Source: Odontesthes bonariensis (Eukaryota; Chordata; Actinopteri; Atheriniformes; Atherinopsidae). From it: DNA of 64,000 nt. Position numbers and translations under genes: made by a program. Positions 53,256-64,000 of the stretch are shown one piece after another. The notes below the pieces were generated by a model. That model saw only the letters and a program-made list of their open reading frames with translations, ran no database searches and was not told the origin of the DNA. The stretch is taken from contig NC_134510.1 of NCBI RefSeq assembly GCF_027942865.1, forward strand, positions 16,086,743-16,150,742, in the 5' to 3' direction. The number at the start of each line of letters is the position of its first letter. Positions within the stretch are counted from its first letter, which is position 1.

Positions 53256-53618
53256 TGCGAGGAGTCACTTTAATCTTTTATGACTACAGACACAAAGAGC
53301 AGGAACTCCAGTCCACTAGCTTACTCAACGTTAGCCGTTCTTGCTAACACCAACCGCCCCCTGCTTCTGCTCCGGCGAGCTGTTCACAGCGAGCTTCTCA
53401 CGTCAAGGCCGAGAAGTGTCTTCAAACCGCTTGCTTTAAAGAAAATGCATTTGTGAAGATGACAAGTGAAAGTTTGAAACCATATCACCCGCGGAAAAAC
53501 ATGAACTGCAACAACGGCCAAGTATAAACTTCCGGGTGAGGTTTTTCAAAGTAAACCCTTTGACCAGAAAGTTTACGAGCAGAAGAAAAACAACAGAGGC
53601 GTATTATGAAGAATCGTG
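53256..53618 (-). promoter_or_regulatory. Compact WASHC5-NSMCE2 intergenic region
   Basis: Only about 363 bases separate the NSMCE2 ATG from the candidate WASHC5 poly(A) signal, and both genes point the same way. The NSMCE2 promoter and 5' UTR must lie here or within the WASHC5 3' end. I see no TATA box at a suitable place. The role is inferred from position. Confidence 0.5.
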
Positions 53619-53624
53619 TTTATT
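53619..53624 (-). other. Candidate polyadenylation signal of WASHC5
   Basis: AATAAA on the minus strand, about 430 bases past the WASHC5 stop codon and upstream of the NSMCE2 start. Confidence 0.55.
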
Positions 53625-54055
53625 GACATATTTTAGTCAGCAATGGCACAGAATATTAGTGTACAAAGGCATTTAATAGGCAATTTGTACAACATATTAT
53701 CATTAGTGCAAAATATTAATAGAAATGGAAGTAAAAAAATTAATGGAGCTTTTCAAAAGCAGGCATTGTGACAGCTGGGTCTCTTCTAAGGGAGAGAACA
53801 CAATCTTATAACACCTGTAATACTCTTGCAATGACAAGTCGAAATGCTGTCTCTGGGCCCAGCATCTGAGAGATGTCACAATAGGAAAAGCACAGGTATA
53901 AATAATGGAATAGGCGATGCCTGCACTCCAGTGATGCTTACTGAAACCCTCATACGGAACAAAAATCAATCAGAAATGCTATTAGCAACACCTGTGCTCT
54001 CCCCACCAGCACAAGACTAAATGTCCACAATGGCCGGAAAGAACATTTGTGTTCC

Positions 54056-63140
<9,085 letters not shown>

Positions 63141-64000
63141 CTAGAAATGAAAAAAAGAAGCAAAAACAGGATGTTTTAAAATAACAAATGGTTTGATCTT
63201 TTTGGTTTCTACAAAGATTAGAGATAATTTTATTAACAGTGCTGAAGTGGTACCCAAGCAGAAAAATGATCAGACTTGGTTAGCACTTCGACTATTCCTC
63301 AAGCCTGATAAAACAAAACTGAAGGAAGACCAAGTACTCTACCAAGGCCAGTTTGTACTCTACCAAGGCCACTGTGTACCTGTCAATGTCAGTATGTAGC
63401 AAGAAAAAGAAAAAGAAATAACTACTTTTTCACTGTGATCAACACTTTTCGACACACAGAAAGGCTCTGAAAAGTTACAAGTCTAAAGTCTACTTTAGAC
63501 TTTTATCTCTTCCTAAGACATAAAAAAAAAAACTGCTTCCAAGCAGCCAGGCTTTTCTTTCCTCATTTATCTACATTAGCATGTGACACATTTACATAAT
63601 GCATGCCTGGTGGCTGGTTCGGGAAAGAACCCTAAAACAAAGAATGTGTTTTATCGTCAGTGCCCATATGGACTGGCGCTGGGCGATATGATCCAAAATT
63701 CATTAACATTATTCATTATTTCTAGGCTGAAGGGCAATTGATGATGTATGCTGGTATTTAATAAAAACAGGGAGAAATACTCAGTTTCAACTCGATGCCA
63801 TGATGCCACAAGTAATTTAATTAAAGACTGCAATCAAATTAGAACCCCCCGGAGTTTTCCTCTTACAACAACAACCCACATCGGAGCAAATTATAAATGT
63901 GTAAGCAACAAGAAATAGGTCTTCCCTAGCTCGTAAATGTACAGTTGCATGATGAAAAAGGCTCTTTAAGACTACATCTTGACCAGCAGCCACTGATTTT
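63141..64000. other. Upstream of WASHC5 coding region
   Basis: Expected to be WASHC5 intron 1, possibly with the non-coding exon 1 and promoter, but I could not identify either. A short direct repeat, CTCTACCAAGGCCA, occurs twice near 63338-63371. Confidence 0.4.

Overview
The window is animal nuclear DNA, almost certainly from a teleost fish. It carries four intron-containing or vertebrate-type genes, AT-rich introns with GT-AG signals, and fish-style non-LTR retrotransposon copies and DNA-transposon relics. All four recognisable genes lie on the minus strand. Read in the direction of transcription (high to low coordinates) they are WASHC5 (strumpellin, 63075-54056), NSMCE2 (SUMO E3 ligase of the SMC5/6 complex, 53255-50506), LRATD2 (47781-46954) and KLHL38 (7595-4691). 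The human orthologues all sit in 8q24, so this is a piece of that conserved block, rearranged. The species cannot be named from the sequence. || Layout: 1-4.1 kb has no supported gene (a TA/TG microsatellite and a CRE palindrome). KLHL38, four coding exons, fills 4.7-7.6 kb, with a possible muscle-type promoter near 8.65 kb. From 7.6 to 46.3 kb there is a large gene-free interval with broken LINEs (15.9-18.6 kb and 29.2-31.4 kb), a 308-bp DNA transposon nested in the second LINE with a 9-bp target duplication, a TTAA-flanked fold-back element (38.33-38.91 kb), and a ~298-bp repeat present in inverted orientation 4.3 kb apart (37.40 and 41.97 kb). LRATD2 is one coding exon at 47 kb. NSMCE2 (six coding exons) and WASHC5 (28 coding exons packed into 9 kb) are tail-to-head with about 360 bp between them. 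|| I reconstructed splice junctions by hand. WASHC5 adds up to 1159 residues, NSMCE2 to 229, KLHL38 to 584 and LRATD2 to 275, each with intact reading frame. The four genes do not form one pathway: KLHL38 is a CUL3-type ubiquitin-ligase adaptor, LRATD2 an LRAT-fold protein without the usual catalytic Cys, NSMCE2 acts in DNA repair and WASHC5 in endosomal actin regulation. || The most interesting observations are a possible 27-nt in-frame microexon in WASHC5, two consecutive WASHC5 introns with GC rather than GT donors, the WASHC5-NSMCE2 arrangement that differs from the divergent pair of mammals, the nested transposon with exact target duplication, and the widely spaced inverted repeat. I found no convincing wholly new coding system.
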